Shown here piece by piece: positions 23,419 to 24,849 of a stretch of 24,849 nt of DNA. Made by a program: the position numbers and the translations under genes. Under the pieces are notes generated by a model, which was not told the origin of the DNA, searched no databases, and was given only the letters and a program-made list of their open reading frames with translations. Source of the stretch: an uncultured Clostridia bacterium. Lineage in GTDB: Bacteria; Bacillota; Clostridia; Christensenellales; Aristaeellaceae. The DNA lies in NCBI GenBank assembly GCA_934663595.1, contig CAKUKM010000034.1, forward strand, positions 1 through 24,849, given 5' to 3'. How positions within the stretch are numbered: position 1 is the stretch's first letter; each line of letters starts with the position of its first letter.

Positions 23419-24162
23419 TTATTCGCCGTCGTCGGCCTCGGCGATCTCGAGATACTTGTCGAAGACCTCCTCGAGCTCCTCGTCGGAATCGATGGTGGCG
23501 TAGTAATCGTTGCCCTCTTCGTCGGTTTCGATGCGCATGATGACCAGCTCGTCCTCCTCGACGTCCTCCATCGGCTCCGCCGGAACGAGGCAGATATAGC
23601 TCCTGCCCTTGTGCTCGAGCGTCATCAGATGCTCAAAGGTGACTTCGTTGCCCTCTTCGTCCACGAGCTCCACGAGATTTTCCTGATCCATGTTTTCCTG
23701 ATCGAACATAATATATTTCCCTCCAAGGAACGGTTTCTTTTTGGGTTCGTCCTTCCATCCGCCCGCGTCCATGAAGGACTGGAGGATGTAGGTTGCCGCG
23801 AGCATATCCACGACGTTTTTGCGCTTGTCGCGGCGCATGTCCGCCTCCAGCAGCACGCTCGTGGCCTGTTTGGTGGTCATCCGCTCGTCCTGAAAGCGAA
23901 TCTCCAGGCCGCATTCGGCGAGCTTTTCGGAAAACCGGCGCACGCGCTGCGCCTGAAAGCCCTCGCTCCCGTCCATATTGCGGGGAAGGCCCAGCAGCAC
24001 GCGCGACGTTTGATACTGCCGGCAGATTTCAAGCACGCGCGCGCAATCGCGCTCCGGCCCCGCGCACCAGATCGTCTCCACGCCCTGCGCGGTCAGATCC
24101 AGCGCGTCCGTGACCGCCACGCCGATGCGGCGCTCGCCCACGTCCAGACAGACGACGCGCAT
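23419..24162 (-). CDS. ruvX: RuvX/YqgF Holliday-junction resolvase-like protein fused to DUF1292 (YrzB-like)
   Basis: This 247-residue frame joins two normally separate proteins. Residues 1 to about 138 are RuvX/YqgF with an RNase H-like fold: Asp7 in CLDVGERRIGVA, LGLPRNMDGSEG, DERMTT and Asp119 in NVVDMLAA. The family is linked to 16S rRNA 5'-end processing and putative junction resolution. Residues from about 152 are an acidic DUF1292 domain (FEHLMTLEHKGRSYICLVPAEP, EELEEVFDKYLE) of unknown function, separate as yrzB in Bacillus. An ATG at 23709 with GGAGGG ten bases upstream lies exactly at the junction, so the second half could also be made alone (96 residues). The start codon overlaps the ireB stop by one base. 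Confidence 0.9.
   Translation of the reverse strand: MRVVCLDVGERRIGVAVTDALDLTAQGVETIWCAGPERDCARVLEICRQYQTSRVLLGLPRNMDGSEGFQAQRVRRFSEKLAECGLEIRFQDERMTTKQATSVLLEADMRRDKRKNVVDMLAATYILQSFMDAGGWKDEPKKKPFLGGKYIMFDQENMDQENLVELVDEEGNEVTFEHLMTLEHKGRSYICLVPAEPMEDVEEDELVIMRIETDEEGNDYYATIDSDEELEEVFDKYLEIAEADDGE
23707..23724 (-). promoter_or_regulatory. Internal ribosome binding site and ATG for the DUF1292 half
   Basis: The minus strand carries GGAGG (23724-23720), ten bases, then ATG (23709-23707) in the same frame as the fusion. The position equals the expected start of a free YrzB-like protein, so this looks like the retained start signal of a formerly separate gene. Confidence 0.55.
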
Positions 24163-24428
24163 TATTTCTTATCGTGCTCCACGACGTAAAAGCGAATAAA
24201 TTCCTCCAGCAGCTCGTCGCGCTCGAGACGGCGAATCAGCGCGCGCGCGTTGTTGTAGCTGGTGATATAGGTCGGATCTCCCGAGATGAGATAGCCTACG
24301 AGCTGCATGATCGGATCGTGCCCCTTGTCCTTCAGCGCCTGATAGACCACCTCAATGATCTCCTCGGCGGATTCGGGCGCGTCGCCGGGAAGCCGAAAAT
24401 GCCTCGTTTCATCCATCCTGCCGTTCAT
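24162..24428 (-). CDS. ireB: IreB/YrzL family (DUF965) regulatory phosphoprotein
   Basis: This 88-residue protein matches the IreB family: VVYQALKDKGHDPIMQLVGYLISGDPTYITSYNNAR is its hallmark. In Enterococcus, IreB is a substrate of the PASTA kinase IreK and affects cephalosporin resistance; threonines near the N-terminus are phosphorylated there. Here Thr8 (DETRHF, numbered from this start) is a candidate. The start is the ATG at 24428 after AAAGGCGG; an in-frame TTG 21 bases upstream would put the ribosome site inside the gene. It leads the ireB-ruvX-yrzB group common in Firmicutes. Confidence 0.95.
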   Translation of the reverse strand: MNGRMDETRHFRLPGDAPESAEEIIEVVYQALKDKGHDPIMQLVGYLISGDPTYITSYNNARALIRRLERDELLEEFIRFYVVEHDKK

Positions 24429-24468
24429 AGTACACCGCCTTTCGAGCAAAACCTATTCATACGAAACA

Positions 24469-24497
24469 ATTATACCACATCTTCTCGCCAAATTCAA
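24469..24497 (-). promoter_or_regulatory. Promoter of ireB-ruvX
   Basis: On the minus strand TTGAAT (24497-24492) and TATAAT (24474-24469) are separated by 17 bp, with TGG before the -10 box. It lies 41 bp upstream of the ireB ATG and is a strong vegetative-type promoter. Confidence 0.85.
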
Positions 24498-24629
24498 ATG
24501 TTTTTCGCGGCCGAAATGAAAACTCTACATGATTTTCCGCGCGCTCTGCCCAAAAGCGAGGCTTCCGCGCAAAAAGCGCCGCAGAATCCCTATCAATGTT
24601 AAGAATTAGAGAATAAACGCCGCCTTCCC

Positions 24630-24658
24630 TTGACGATCCGGGAAAGCTTTGCTATAAT
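24630..24658 (+). promoter_or_regulatory. Promoter of the tRNA-Ser genes
   Basis: TTGACG (24630-24635) and TATAAT (24653-24658) are separated by 17 bp, with TGC before the -10 box. The tRNA begins about 15 nt after the predicted start site. Both tRNA genes are probably read from it. Confidence 0.9.
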
Positions 24659-24679
24659 TTGTATTGCTGGTTCGTTCAA

Positions 24680-24768
24680 GGAGAGATGGCCGAGTGGTTT
24701 AAGGCGCTGGTCTTGAAAACCAGTGACGTCGCAAGGCGCCGGGGGTTCGAATCCCTCTCTCTCCGCCA
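24680..24768 (+). tRNA. tRNA-Ser (anticodon TGA)
   Basis: The acceptor arms GGAGAGA (24680-24686) and TCTCTCC (24758-24764) pair; the anticodon stem CTGGT/ACCAG encloses CTTGAAA with TGA at 24714-24716; the T loop is TTCGAAT. A long variable arm (GACGTCGC region) marks a class II serine tRNA. CCA is encoded at 24766-24768. It reads UCN codons, mainly UCA. Confidence 0.97.
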
Positions 24769-24778
24769 AAAAGAATAT

Positions 24779-24849
24779 GGAGAAGTACCCAAGAGGCCGA
24801 AGGGGCTCCCCTGCTAAGGGAGTAGGATGGGTTGACTGTCGCGAGGGTT
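24779..24849 (+). tRNA. tRNA-Ser (anticodon GCT), cut by the window end
   Basis: It starts with GGAGAAG, ten bases after the first tRNA. The anticodon stem CTCCC/GGGAG encloses CTGCTAA with GCT at 24813-24815, which reads AGC/AGU serine codons. The variable arm and the start of the T arm (GGGTT) are present; the rest lies beyond the window. Confidence 0.95.

Overview
The window looks like chromosomal DNA of a GC-rich Firmicute, probably an uncultured Clostridia lineage. The evidence is the Bacillus/Clostridium-type order rplS-rbgA-rnhB-yraN-comM-dprA-topA-trmFO-hslV-hslU, folate-dependent TrmFO, an ireB-ruvX-yrzB cluster, a Gram-positive-type SOS box at uvrBA, and strong GGAGG ribosome binding sites. 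Genus-level placement is not possible from the sequence alone. All protein genes lie on the minus strand; the only plus-strand genes are two tRNA-Ser genes at the right end.

Layout in transcription order (right to left). (1) 24.85-24.68 kb: tRNA-Ser(GCT), cut by the window end, and tRNA-Ser(TGA), driven rightward by a near-consensus promoter. (2) 24.43-23.42 kb: ireB, then one reading frame that joins RuvX/YqgF to a DUF1292 (YrzB-like) protein, closed by a terminator. (3) 23.37-18.40 kb: uvrB-uvrA with a LexA-type box, an extended -10 promoter and a GTG start, closed by a terminator. (4) 18.35-16.92 kb: an ECF sigma factor coupled to a single-pass membrane protein with SH3-like domains, probably its anti-sigma factor. 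(5) 16.88-16.40 kb: rplS with its own promoter, a leader hairpin and a terminator. (6) 16.37-14.49 kb: rbgA, rnhB and yraN, tightly packed. (7) 14.49-13.94 kb: a gene-free, hairpin-rich stretch holding copy B of a structured repeat. (8) 13.94-8.11 kb: a 1425-residue double GT-C glycosyltransferase and comM (yifB). (9) 8.10-6.99 kb: a gene-free stretch with two arrays of a 25-bp tandem repeat. (10) 6.99-0.52 kb: dprA, topA, trmFO, hslV and hslU with overlaps or very short gaps. (11) 0.52-0 kb: hairpins, copy A of the structured repeat and unassigned AT-richer DNA.

Most genes are genome-maintenance housekeeping: nucleotide excision repair, Holliday-junction/RNA processing, RNase HII, DNA uptake and processing (dprA, comM), topoisomerase I, tRNA modification, ribosome assembly and HslUV proteolysis. 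The glycosyltransferase interrupts the usual yraN-comM adjacency, and the xerC and codY genes often found in or beside this block in Bacillus are absent.

The least expected content is non-coding. A roughly 250-bp multi-hairpin element occurs twice in inverted orientation (163-412 and 14136-14386). At least six base pairs in three of its stems have changed on both sides while pairing is kept, which indicates selection on structure. A 25-bp tandem repeat of about 24 units sits between comM and dprA.
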